Positions 32,984-41,300 of a stretch of DNA of 64,000 nt are shown here, piece after piece. Source of the stretch: Methanobrevibacter sp. V74 (GTDB taxonomy: Archaea > Methanobacteriota > Methanobacteria > Methanobacteriales > Methanobacteriaceae). The stretch covers positions 186,001-250,000 of the forward strand of contig NZ_CAUJAN010000002.1 in the NCBI RefSeq assembly GCF_963082495.1, read 5' to 3'. Made by a program: the position numbers and the translations under genes. Numbering within the stretch: the stretch's first letter is position 1; each line of letters starts with the position of its first letter. Below the pieces are notes generated by a model. That model ran no database searches. It was not told the origin of the DNA and saw only the letters and a list, made by a program, of their open reading frames with translations.

Positions 32984-33610
32984 ATGGCTAGATTAAAGTT
33001 TAAAGACATAGGGGAATGGACTCCTTCAAGTATTAGTATTGTTGATGAACCTTCACATCCACTATGCCATTTCGAAGTGTATGACGATGATGATGAGTAT
33101 GTGAAAAAATCAATTGATATAACTGGAAGTGAAATCATGGTTGAATCAACAACAAATGACAGTACAACTGAAGAAGCTAGAGTTTCTGTTAGTGAAAGTT
33201 TCTTGGAAAAACTTTTAGGAAGATCTATTCTTAAATCAACAGAACCCACTACTGAACCACCAAAACCAAATGATGATGAAGGTAGTGCTGCTAAAATCAT
33301 GGAAAAATTAGATGCAATGGATAAAAAAATTGACTCCATCGATACTAGAGTAGTTAAACTTGAAAAAGAAGAAGATCCAAACCCACCTGAAGATAATGAT
33401 AGTACTCCTGCACCAGGTGCAGTAGGTAAAAATGATAATGAATCTGAAGCAAATAATTCTGAACCACCTAAACCTAATGATGCTGTTTTAGATACTGCTT
33501 CAGTTGTTGCTAAATCACAAGAATTAGACCCAGATAACAGTACAGTTTCCACCACCAATGATTCTTTCATGAAAAGAACAGGTAGGAATAGTAATGGTAT
33601 GACCTGGTAA
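32984..33610 (+). CDS. XkdF-like C-terminal part / scaffold protein
   Basis: The 208-residue product starts MARLKFKDIGEWTPSSISIV and DEPSHPLCHFEVY, which corresponds to the second half of XkdF-like proteins. A long acidic, proline-rich region with a short coiled coil (EKLDAMDKKIDSIDTRVVKLE) follows, typical of capsid scaffolds. It shares the reading frame with the upstream protease across one TAA. Only a distant GGGGG precedes its ATG, so coupling or reinitiation may be used. It lies immediately before the capsid gene. Confidence 0.65.
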   Translation: MARLKFKDIGEWTPSSISIVDEPSHPLCHFEVYDDDDEYVKKSIDITGSEIMVESTTNDSTTEEARVSVSESFLEKLLGRSILKSTEPTTEPPKPNDDEGSAAKIMEKLDAMDKKIDSIDTRVVKLEKEEDPNPPEDNDSTPAPGAVGKNDNESEANNSEPPKPNDAVLDTASVVAKSQELDPDNSTVSTTNDSFMKRTGRNSNGMTW

Positions 33611-33678
33611 AAAAAAATTAAGTTTTTATATGAATATCAAATAAACAATTTTACAATTTTTTTATAGAGGTATAAATA

Positions 33679-34686
33679 ATGTCAATAGCACTAGTTGAAA
33701 ACACAATCCGTGACCGTATCCTAAATGGAGAGGGTTTCGTTACTAAATTCGTAGATATTGGTCAAGGAAGTGGAAAATTAAATAATGGTGTATTACAAGC
33801 AGAAAAATCTGACAAATACATCCAAGCATTAAGTAACAAGGCAACTTTTCTTGAAAAAACAAAACTCATTACAAGTCACAATCACAAAAGACAATTAGAC
33901 ATGATGAGTTTTGACATTGAATTGGAAGCAGGAAGAATCAATGGAACTCCACAAACATTATCAAATGCTCAACACCCAAGCTTTACTGATGCAAGTTTCG
34001 ATGCAGAAGAATTAAGAGCATTAACTGGATTACATCGTACTACATTATATGACAGTATTGAAGGTAAAAACTTCATGAACACTTTAACTAATACTTTTGC
34101 AGAAGCCAATGGTTTAGCATTAGAAAGAATCCTACTTTATGGAGATAAAAATTCTACTGACTCTACTGCATCATCTGGTTATAAAGTCATTGATGGTATT
34201 GTTAAAAAAGTAAAAACCAAATCAGAAATCAGTGTTGAAGAAATTGATTTAACTGCAACTGATTCCAACCCATTAAAAGAACTCCGTAGAATGTTTGATT
34301 TATTCCCAGACAAATACAAAGTCGATGGTGGAATGGCTTGTTTCGTACCACCAGTATTAAGAAGAGCATTATACAGGTTCATAGCTGATAATCAAGATAA
34401 ATACGGTAGAGAAGCAATAATCACTAAAGACGGTGACTTAATAATTGAAGATATTCCAATTGTAGGAATACCACAATTCAGTACTTTACGTAATGGGTTC
34501 ACTAAAAAACCAGTCATCTTAACTCACAAAGAAAACATTCAATGGTTAGCAGATCCTGATAACATAATGGTAGAATCCCAATTCATGTTAAGAAGTAACA
34601 CTTACGATATTGCTTCCACAATGTATGCAGATATCAACTTTGCATTCAAAGATGCTACTAGTCTTGCTTGGTTAAAGGAAGCATAA
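33679..34686 (+). CDS. Major capsid protein (HK97-like)
   Basis: The 335-residue protein follows protease and scaffold genes and precedes connectors, the place of the major capsid protein. Features include KTKLITSHNHKRQLDMMSFD and a C-terminal PVILTHKENIQWLADPDN, resembling capsid proteins of siphoviruses with the HK97 fold. AGAGGT precedes the ATG. Before its stop lies G-TTA-AAG (34671-34677). A -1 slip there would continue into an Ig-like domain (next entry), so a longer minor form of about 425 residues is likely. Confidence 0.9.
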   Translation: MSIALVENTIRDRILNGEGFVTKFVDIGQGSGKLNNGVLQAEKSDKYIQALSNKATFLEKTKLITSHNHKRQLDMMSFDIELEAGRINGTPQTLSNAQHPSFTDASFDAEELRALTGLHRTTLYDSIEGKNFMNTLTNTFAEANGLALERILLYGDKNSTDSTASSGYKVIDGIVKKVKTKSEISVEEIDLTATDSNPLKELRRMFDLFPDKYKVDGGMACFVPPVLRRALYRFIADNQDKYGREAIITKDGDLIIEDIPIVGIPQFSTLRNGFTKKPVILTHKENIQWLADPDNIMVESQFMLRSNTYDIASTMYADINFAFKDATSLAWLKEA

Positions 34687-34955
34687 TTCCTCCAACACCA
34701 GCAGTTACCCGTAACATTTCAGTATCTGTAATGGAGGGAACAAATCCAGTAAGTAATGTTGATGTTGTATTGGAAGATACAGATGGAAATCAATTTACTG
34801 GTAAAACAGGAAGTGCTGGAGGATGCACAATAAGTAATGTTCCAGAAGGAAGTTATAGTGTAATGGCTTCCAAAACAGGTTATGCTGTTTACACTGGAAA
34901 CATTACAGTAAGTGAAGAAAACACTACACTTGCAATAACTTTAACAAAAGAATAA
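34677..34955 (+). CDS. Ig-like C-terminal extension of the capsid protein (-1 frameshift product)
   Basis: This frame has no proper start: a TTG at 34668 lies inside the capsid gene without a ribosome site. The frame is blocked by TAG at 34659-34661, so joining must occur between 34662 and the capsid stop, where G-TTA-AAG is found. The 92 added residues read GSIIPPTPAVTRNISV and end in ITLTKE. They form an Ig/carboxypeptidase-regulatory-like beta domain with TGSAGGCTISNVPEGSYSV. The same domain follows the major tail gene. Such domains decorate phage capsids and bind surfaces. Confidence 0.72.
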   Translation, partial: GSIIPPTPAVTRNISVSVMEGTNPVSNVDVVLEDTDGNQFTGKTGSAGGCTISNVPEGSYSVMASKTGYAVYTGNITVSEENTTLAITLTKE

Positions 34956-34978
34956 AATGAGAAAGGGGGATCAGGGTC

Positions 34979-35341
34979 TTGTATTGTACAGTTGATGATG
35001 TGAAAAACCTATCAGGAATCAAAGCAAAAAGCTTAGGATTCAAAGATAATGAACAAGAATTTGAGAAATTAATCAAAGATTGGATTTCACAAAGTGAAGG
35101 ATTAATCAATTCATATTGTAACAGAAAATGGGAAGAAAACACTCCTTTAGCAGTGAAAAATATATGCAGTAGATTAGTATCTAACATGATCGCATTTCAT
35201 ATTTCACGTGGGGAATCCCCAATCAAAAAAGTCAATGATTACACCACTAAAATTTACTCAAGTGAAATATTCACAAATGACTTAAAACAAGACCTCAAAC
35301 CTTTTAAGAAATCATCCAAAGTAAAAGTATTCAAAATATAA
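34979..35341 (+). CDS. Head-tail connector protein
   Basis: The 120-residue protein is in the place of gp6/gp15-type connectors after the capsid gene. It has the family-like pattern CTVDDVKNLSGIK at the start and ISQSEGLINSYCNRKW in the middle. A TTG start is set by GGGGGAT eight bases upstream. It probably forms the ring between portal and tail. Confidence 0.7.
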   Translation: MYCTVDDVKNLSGIKAKSLGFKDNEQEFEKLIKDWISQSEGLINSYCNRKWEENTPLAVKNICSRLVSNMIAFHISRGESPIKKVNDYTTKIYSSEIFTNDLKQDLKPFKKSSKVKVFKI

Positions 35342-35353
35342 AGGTGAATATAC

Positions 35354-35782
35354 ATGGTTACAATCCATATCAAAGTTGAATCTAACATTCATCTTACAGA
35401 AAATGCAGTTGAATTTAAAAAGAAGTTATTAGATCAACTAAGTAAAAATACAAAAACACTTTTTGAAAAAAACACTCCAAGACAAACAAGTCATGGAGCA
35501 AATAATTATAAAATTATTAAATCTGAAGACAAGCATGAAGTAACCAATGATGCTTTTTATTTACCATTTGTTAATGATGGTACTGGAGTATATGGTGCAA
35601 GACATGCAGTGATACAGCCTAAAAAAGCAAAAGTATTACATTTTACTTGGAGAGGTAGGGAATGGTTTCTTAAACATGTTAAAGGTCAAAAACCTAAAAA
35701 ATTTGTTGAAAGGAGCATGATTGAAGTTATTCAATCTATTGAAAGTGCAGTTGTAATTGCTAAGAATGGAACATTAGAATAA
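35354..35782 (+). CDS. HK97 gp10-like tail completion protein
   Basis: The 142-residue protein follows the connector. It has the gp10 pattern: an N-terminal helix, then NYKIIKSEDKHEVTNDAFYLPFVNDGTG and a C-terminal RSMIEVIQSIES. It likely joins tail to head. AAAGGTGA precedes the ATG. Confidence 0.7.
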   Translation: MVTIHIKVESNIHLTENAVEFKKKLLDQLSKNTKTLFEKNTPRQTSHGANNYKIIKSEDKHEVTNDAFYLPFVNDGTGVYGARHAVIQPKKAKVLHFTWRGREWFLKHVKGQKPKKFVERSMIEVIQSIESAVVIAKNGTLE

Positions 35783-35807
35783 AAAAAAAGAAATGGTGGA
35801 GTATTAG

Positions 35808-36308
35808 ATGTTGAATATTATTAAAGGTCCTGAAGCAGTAACTAGAATGGTGAAACAATGCATCACCAAAGAATTAACTCCAACAGGAATTTTATCTGAT
35901 GTTGAAATGTTCATTCCTAGTTATCGTTCGGATGATGAAATCGAAGAACCATGTATATGGTTATTCGAACAAGAAACAACAATAGCAAGTGGAAAAGGAA
36001 CACTTTCAAGTAAAATGGAGCTACAAACTCCTTTCGAATTTTATTGCATAGTATATGACGAAGAGGACATAGAGCAATCAGAAATAAAAGGAAAAAACTT
36101 AGCAACTAGAATAGCAGCATGCATTGCTAAAAATCATATTAGGGTACTTAAAGAAGATAATACGATGATTCAAGGTTTAAGGCCAGTATTTGAATTATTA
36201 GCTCCAGTGGGATTCATACAAGATGATGACCTTGGAGAAAAAGTACCAATTACAAAGCTAAGAATTAATTTCATTTATTATGTTGATTGGAAAATATGTT
36301 GTCAATGA
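35808..36308 (+). CDS. Tail terminator-like protein
   Basis: The 166-residue protein sits between the gp10-like protein and the major tail protein, where tail terminators are encoded. It has an alpha/beta pattern (EEPCIWLFEQETTIASGKG, ELQTPFEFYCIVYDEED) seen in such proteins. Assignment is by position and pattern. GGTGGAG precedes the ATG. Confidence 0.6.
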   Translation: MLNIIKGPEAVTRMVKQCITKELTPTGILSDVEMFIPSYRSDDEIEEPCIWLFEQETTIASGKGTLSSKMELQTPFEFYCIVYDEEDIEQSEIKGKNLATRIAACIAKNHIRVLKEDNTMIQGLRPVFELLAPVGFIQDDDLGEKVPITKLRINFIYYVDWKICCQ

Positions 36309-36346
36309 AAATCAATAATAACTAATTAAAAAAGGGTGATTAAAAA

Positions 36347-37423
36347 ATGGTAGATAGAGGATTTGGATTATGTCAAGAAACCACATACGGCGAAGTTTTA
36401 AACACTACTAATTTCAATGAATCCAAATTGGATTGGTGGAGTGAAGCAGACTCTGCAGACTTCAAATTAAATGACAAACCAGTTACAAAATCAGGTTCAA
36501 GTAGAATGAACAAACAGTCACGTGCAGGAATCATCAAACCAACAGGAACTACAAAAGCAGATGCAGATTTACAAAGATTCGCATTATATTTCAGAGCTTA
36601 TCTTGATAATTATAAATACACTGCAGGTTCTGGAGATGTACATACACATGAATTCTGGGGCGGGGAAAATAAAAAACTTCAATCGTTCAGAGCAGTATAT
36701 GTTGCAGATCAATTGAAAAAATACATATTTGGTCTACTTTGTGATGGTTTAAAATTCGAAGTATCTGATGAATCAATGAGTGTGGAAGTAAATTGGATTT
36801 ATAAAACAGAACATGCAGGAATAATTGGTAAAAATAGTGAAACATTCACCAAACCAAAAGACCTTATCAATGATTTATTCTTAATGTTCTATGACATAAG
36901 CTTAGAATTAAATAATAAACCAATGACAGGTATTGGAACCAATTTATCTTTTGAAGGTAAAAACAATCTTGCAGTAGATAACATAGTGGGTTTTGGTTCA
37001 AGAGGACCACAAGCTTTAGCTTTAGCACAAAAAAGAGAGAATACCCCAAGTGTAACCATTGGTTTAACTGAAGATACAATTGAATCTATTATTGCAGCAG
37101 AATATGGTAAAATTGGTGAATTAACTGTAGGTGACAGTGGAGCATATGAACCTTCAAGATGTACTATTCTTGAAATTCCATTTGCAATAAATGTGAGAAT
37201 GTGTGAATATCCTGATTTATTAATGAGAATAGTATTCCCAATGTGTACATTAGCTGTTGAATATGATATGAGTGGTGCAGACAGTATTGATGCTACTATT
37301 AGTATGGAAACATTAGGATCAAACGAAATAACTCTTGCTGATGAAACTACTAAAGTTCAAACTGATATGTATGTATTACTCAAAAACAATCAAACTGAAT
37401 TAGGAGTTGCACATTCTCCCTGA
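36347..37423 (+). CDS. Major tail tube protein
   Basis: The 358-residue protein lies before the tail chaperones and tape measure, and its size and beta-rich makeup fit a tail tube subunit. It starts MVDRGFGLCQETTYGEV and contains TPSVTIGLTEDTIESII. AAGGGTGAT precedes the ATG. Its last sense codon and stop are CCC-TGA, a well known +1 slippery pair. Slipping from CCC to CCT continues in frame into an Ig-like domain, giving a minor form of about 435 residues. Confidence 0.85.
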   Translation: MVDRGFGLCQETTYGEVLNTTNFNESKLDWWSEADSADFKLNDKPVTKSGSSRMNKQSRAGIIKPTGTTKADADLQRFALYFRAYLDNYKYTAGSGDVHTHEFWGGENKKLQSFRAVYVADQLKKYIFGLLCDGLKFEVSDESMSVEVNWIYKTEHAGIIGKNSETFTKPKDLINDLFLMFYDISLELNNKPMTGIGTNLSFEGKNNLAVDNIVGFGSRGPQALALAQKRENTPSVTIGLTEDTIESIIAAEYGKIGELTVGDSGAYEPSRCTILEIPFAINVRMCEYPDLLMRIVFPMCTLAVEYDMSGADSIDATISMETLGSNEITLADETTKVQTDMYVLLKNNQTELGVAHSP

Positions 37424-37655
37424 GCCTAAGGTAATTCCTGAAATTTCAATAAAATTAAATGGAACAGATGTAGCTTCTAAAACAGTTACATTAACTGATG
37501 GAGTAAATACTTACACTGGAACAACAGGTTCTGCTGGAGGATGTACTATAAAAAATATTCTTGAAGGCACCTACCATGTAAGTGTAGAAAGTAATAATTT
37601 AAATGATATTATTGTTTCTGAAACAAACACCTCATTTGAATTTACATTAGACTAG
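37422..37655 (+). CDS. Ig-like C-terminal extension of the major tail protein (+1 frameshift product)
   Basis: After a +1 slip at CCC-TGA (37418-37423) the ribosome would read PEPKVIPEISIKLNG and continue for 77 codons. The domain has TYTGTTGSAGGCTIKNILEG, clearly related to the capsid extension. A TTG at 37407 is the only start-like codon and lacks a ribosome site. The added domain would stud the tail tube and could bind the host surface. Confidence 0.75.
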   Translation, partial: EPKVIPEISIKLNGTDVASKTVTLTDGVNTYTGTTGSAGGCTIKNILEGTYHVSVESNNLNDIIVSETNTSFEFTLD

Positions 37656-37675
37656 AAAAAAAAGGAGAATTAATT

Positions 37676-38119
37676 ATGGTATTATCAATATCTGAAATAT
37701 TAAATGGAAAAGAAGATCATCACGAATATTACATTAACTCTCTTGATGGGGAGATTTGCTTAAGAGCTTTGACAAGTGGAGAATGGGATAGAATTGATGA
37801 AATCAAACAAAAAGATTTGGGAGATTACACTATCAATGAAAAAACATTCACAAAAAAGAAAAGAAGAGTAAAAGGGGAAATGGAATCAAAAGCAAAATTC
37901 AATATCAATGCTTCAAGTAAAGCTACTAAAAAAGCAATGTATGAAGCAATAAAATTAAGTACTGATAATCCAGGTAACCCTGAAAAATGGACACTTGAAC
38001 AAATCAAAAAATTGCATAAAAATGAAATCATTGAAATTTATGAAAAAATTGAAGAAATTTCAGGTGCTAATGATGAGGATTTAGAAACTGAAATTGAAGA
38101 CTTTCCTGAGAACAGCTGA
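37676..38119 (+). CDS. Tail assembly chaperone (G-like)
   Basis: The 147-residue acidic protein precedes the tape measure gene, the place of tail chaperones. It contains SLDGEICLRALTSGEWDRID and a C-terminal acidic stretch ending DLETEIEDFPENS. GGAGAATTAATT precedes the ATG. The following short frame overlaps it and probably extends it by frameshifting, as in the G/GT pair of siphoviruses. Confidence 0.75.
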   Translation: MVLSISEILNGKEDHHEYYINSLDGEICLRALTSGEWDRIDEIKQKDLGDYTINEKTFTKKKRRVKGEMESKAKFNINASSKATKKAMYEAIKLSTDNPGNPEKWTLEQIKKLHKNEIIEIYEKIEEISGANDEDLETEIEDFPENS

Positions 38120-38258
38120 AGGTACAAAAATCATCTGGCTTGATTATTGTGGGTATCACTTGGCAGAAAAGCAAAGTGATTTAACTCCAACTCAAGCATT
38201 ATTAATTAGTAAAGGTCGAATGAATCTATACAAGGAGATGAATGAAGTAAAAGATTAA
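38085..38258 (+). CDS. Tail chaperone extension (GT-like, probable +1 frameshift)
   Basis: A second frame (38085-38258) overlaps the chaperone end and has no ATG until 38220. It reads LRTAEGTKIIWLDYCGYHLA then AEKQSDLTPTQALLISKG, typical of T-domain proteins. The likely slip is TTT-C at 38102-38105 (Phe UUU to UUC, +1), giving a 193-residue fusion. A TTG at 38094 without ribosome site is the alternative start. Confidence 0.65.
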   Translation, partial: KLKLKTFLRTAEGTKIIWLDYCGYHLAEKQSDLTPTQALLISKGRMNLYKEMNEVKD

Positions 38259-38330
38259 AATTAAAACTTTTATTTTTATTCATCTCCTTTTTTTTATTCA
38301 ATAAAAATATTATATGGAGGTGAATAATTG

Positions 38331-41300
38331 ATGGTATCTAAACAAGTAATCAAGGTAATAATAGAAGCAGAAGAAACAATAAGTAAAGCTGCAAAACAAG
38401 CAGAAAAAGCAATAAAAGATATGGGGTTGTCAGGTGAACAAGGTATGGAGGGGATTAATCAAGCTTCACGTACTGCACAACAAACTATGTCACGAATGGA
38501 AAAATTCGTGAAATCTGCAAAAACCCGATTTGACAGTCTACGAAAAAGTGGATCATCAGCATTTGATAAAATCAAACAAAAAGTAGGAAATGCAGTTAAT
38601 AGTATTGGTAAAATTACAAATGTTTCAAATACTGCTTCTAAAGCAATGGATAGAATCAAAGGAGTTTCTGATGGTGTCAGAAGTAAATTTGATAGTTTAA
38701 AAAATTCTGTATCATCATTTGGTTCATCAAGCACAAAAACATTTTCTGAAGTAAGTAATAGTGAACAAAGAGCATTAATCCCATTACAACAATTAAGCAC
38801 AAAAGCAGGTATTGTTAGTTCTAAAATGGGTTCATCATTCATAGAAGTCAAAGGAACAGTAGTGGGAACTGGTTCCAGTTTTAATAATTTAAGAAATAAA
38901 ATAGTTAACTTCAGTTCAACTGCAAAAAATAGGATCACTCAAGCTTTTACTAGTGCAACTGCAAGTGCAAAAGGTAAACTAGCAGGATTGGGTAATAGTA
39001 TTAGTCAAGCAAGAGCAAAACTAAATCAATTCAACACATCAGCAAGAGGTGCTGGTGGGGGTTTAGGATTTCTTAGAACTGCAGCATCAATGACTGCAGG
39101 AATGATAGGATATGATCTTGTTAATAGTTTTGCTCAATCAGCTAGAGCAAACATCAATGCTCAATCAAACATTGAAGCTTTTGGTAAAAGAATTAAAATG
39201 TCTGGTTCTGAAGTTGAAGATTTCAGAAGTGGTCTTGGAAAGTTACAAAGTGAGTTCCGTAAAGTTGATATGGATGCAGTAGGTGCTAGTGCATTAGAAA
39301 TGGGTGTGAAATTTAATATTCCTAAAGAAGCAATGATAGATTTATCTAGGACAACTGCAGTTATGAGTTCAGCTTTTGTTAAAGAAGGTCGTACTCAAGA
39401 AGATGCAATATTGGCTGTTTCTGATGCAATGGATGGGCAATTCAAAAGAATGTTGGAACTTGGTATTGATCAACAAAAACTCATGGATAATGGGTGGGAT
39501 GGGGATCTTAAAAATAAAACTGGTCTTCTTGAAGCTATGAATAAAACATTAAAAACCATGGGGTTTGAAGAAACTGCAAAACAAGTTAAAACTTTAGATG
39601 ATGCTTATGCAGTCCTAAGTGTTAGTGGAGGTCAATTATTATCAGCAGTATTAGTTCCAATAACTCCTTATTTAATTCTAATTTCCAATGCAATTTATGA
39701 TGTCGTTACAAAGGCCAAAGGATTCATCAAATCAATGCAAGATGCTTGGAATAATATGCCTGACTGGCAAAGAGCCGCACTATTAATTACGGGTGTGGCA
39801 TTAGCAGTAGGTGCATTAGCATTAGCAATAAAATTTAACTTAATACCAGGTGTTGCAGGTTCAGCCATATCTTTTATTGCAGCTGAAGCTTCTAGTCTAG
39901 CATGGATGATTACTAACATGGGATTGGCAACCACATTAGGTTTCCTTGCAACTGTCACATGGTCTGCAGTTTCTGCAGTAGTAGCATTTGTAGCTCCAAT
40001 ATTGGCGGTTGTTGCCGTGATTGGAATATTGGTGTATGCCATTTATGAAGTTGGTAAAGCATTTGGTTGGTGGTCTGATGTTGGTTCAATGTTGGATGCT
40101 ATTAAAAATAATGTCGGCAGATTGTGGGATGCTTTTATTCATCATCCTGATGTTCAAGCAACAATTCATGCTATAGGTGCTGCTTGGAAATGGTTAAATG
40201 ATTCTTTAAAACCAGTAGTGGATTGGTTGCGTGGAATTTGGGATCAAATGTTTCCGGAGTCTGCTAAAGGTAAAGTTGATGGTACAAGAGCTATTATTGA
40301 TGCAATAGGATTTAGTTTTAAGTTACTGACAGGTCCTATTCGTTCTGCTATAACTGCTTTGCAAATGTTGTATAATTTTGCATTGCCTATAGGTCAAGGT
40401 ATTTATAATGCATTGAAACCTATAATATGTGTTCTTCTTGGTTGTAGTCCAGGTATTGTTCCAGCGTTAGGAAAAGTATTAGAAATATTTGGTACAGTTT
40501 GGAATGCTATTGTTTCATTGTTAAGTGGAATTATTCCTAGTGTTTTAACTGCTATTCAACCTGTTTTAGATATACTCACATTAATTGGAGAATTTTTATT
40601 AGGTACCTTCCAGTTTGCATGGCAAACAATAATCACAATATTCATGACTGTTTGGAATCATTTACAAATAATAATCACTATTTTCAGCCAATTTTTAAGT
40701 GGTCAAATCACTTTACAAACAATGTTGGGGCAAATTTGGGCAGTTATCAAATCAATGTTCTTCTCAGTATTGAATGTCATAATTACTCATGTGGGATTAT
40801 TTGCAAAAAGTTTAGTATCCCGTGCATTAAATGCTGCTAGGGGATTTGTAAATGCAATCATCAATAGAATATCTAGTTTACCTGGAAGAGTTGGACATAT
40901 ACTTTTGAGTATTGTGAGTAGAATTATTAGTGCAGGTGCAAGTTGGGTAAGTGGTGGTGTAAGTGCGGCTTCTCGTATGGTGTCTGGAGTAGTAAATCAT
41001 GTTAAACAATTACCTGGAAAAATATATACTGAATTTCTAAATATAGGTTCTAGGATAATGAGTGCTGGAGGCCAACTTGTACAAAAAGCAAAAGAAATAG
41101 GTAAAAATATTGTAAAAGGTTTACTTAATTCAATGGGTATTCATAGCCCAGGGATTATTCAAACTAAAGTTGTCTCAGAATTTAAAGATATGTTAGGTCG
41201 TGTTTCAGACCAAATGAAACCTGCCGGAGAGATGGCTAAAGAATTTGGTGAAACATTAGTTAATGAATTTGGAAACCCAACACTTGAAGCAGATACTAGT

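Noticed and set aside
32977-33570. Long minus-strand frame opposite the scaffold gene
   Set aside because: It is low-complexity Ser/Leu-rich, the mirror of the repetitive acidic scaffold region, and has no ribosome site or family features.
38459-38938. Minus-strand frame opposite the tape measure N-terminus
   Set aside because: Composition follows from codon bias of the opposite coiled-coil gene; no motif or start signal.
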